A stretch of 64,000 nt of DNA from CAVVGZ01 sp963841845. Lineage in GTDB: Bacteria; Chloroflexota; Anaerolineae; Anaerolineales; Anaerolineaceae. Positions 63,983-64,000 of the stretch are shown piece after piece. The notes below the pieces were generated by a model that was not told the DNA's origin, made no database searches, and worked only from the letters and a program-made list of their open reading frames with translations. Made by a program: the position numbers and the translations under genes. Numbering within the stretch: the stretch's first letter is position 1; each line of letters starts with the position of its first letter. The DNA is taken from assembly GCA_963841845.1 (NCBI GenBank), contig CAWJEG010000007.1, positions 310,001-374,000 on the forward strand, in the 5' to 3' direction.

Positions 63983-64000
63983 GAGTAATACCTGCCTCAC

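Noticed and set aside
1..64000. tRNA, rRNA and riboswitch genes
   Set aside because: I saw no CCA-ended cloverleaf, rRNA core sequence or recognised riboswitch consensus by eye; this is not an exhaustive computational search.

Overview
The window looks like a chromosomal stretch of a Chloroflexota bacterium, most likely of the class Anaerolineae. This is an inference from gene content and moderate GC. The supporting families are two F420-type PPOX oxidoreductases, many small VOC/SRPBCC/YdeI/DUF1801 proteins, isoprenylcysteine-methyltransferase-like membrane proteins, a HEAT-like protein, and MacB/FtsX ABC genes with a cNMP-like tail. No rRNA, tRNA, CRISPR array, phage or plasmid replication gene was seen.

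Layout. 1-6 kb holds a partial ICMT-like methyltransferase, a PPOX enzyme coupled to an alpha/beta hydrolase, a secreted lipoprotein glycosidase with a discoidin-like domain, and small DUF4345/DUF1475 membrane proteins. 6.5-10.9 kb is one giant exported RTX-type calcium-binding protein, bracketed by an intact DUF1475 gene and a truncated second copy. 11.7-18.8 kb carries ADP-ribosylglycohydrolase, aminoglycoside-phosphotransferase-like, winged-helix, YdeI, SurE and DUF454 genes, all on the minus strand. 19.0-22.2 kb is a compact sulfur-relay/redox operon: ArsR regulator, DsrE-like, TusA-like, DsrM/NarI-like cytochrome b and DsrK/HdrD-like Fe-S protein. 23.5-29.5 kb is a three-gene unit: DUF485 protein, acetate-type sodium:solute symporter, and a 1240-residue PHP-Cache-PAS-CBS-DUF294 protein. 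30-42 kb is a patchwork of methyltransferases, VOC proteins, a Nei-like protein, GNAT, cupin and a flavin monooxygenase, with one decayed IS1595-family element. 42.6-47.5 kb is a MarR regulator followed by two ABC ATPase genes and an FtsX-type permease. 48-64 kb is another patchwork, including a radical SAM (SPL-like) protein, an Old Yellow Enzyme, DUF1295, a CPBP protease-like protein, stress-type small proteins and a truncated coproporphyrinogen-oxidase-like pseudogene.

The most pervasive peculiarity is that over a dozen otherwise well-conserved genes are interrupted by single-base frameshifts, mostly the equivalent of one inserted base. I reconstructed these genes across the shift and give the approximate positions. 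They may be uncorrected long-read insertion errors or genuine decay, and the distinction matters for every conclusion drawn about those genes. The two most interesting intact biological units are the PHP-Cache-PAS-CBS-DUF294 sensor beside an acetate-type symporter and the ArsR-DsrE-TusA-cytochrome-b-Fe-S module.
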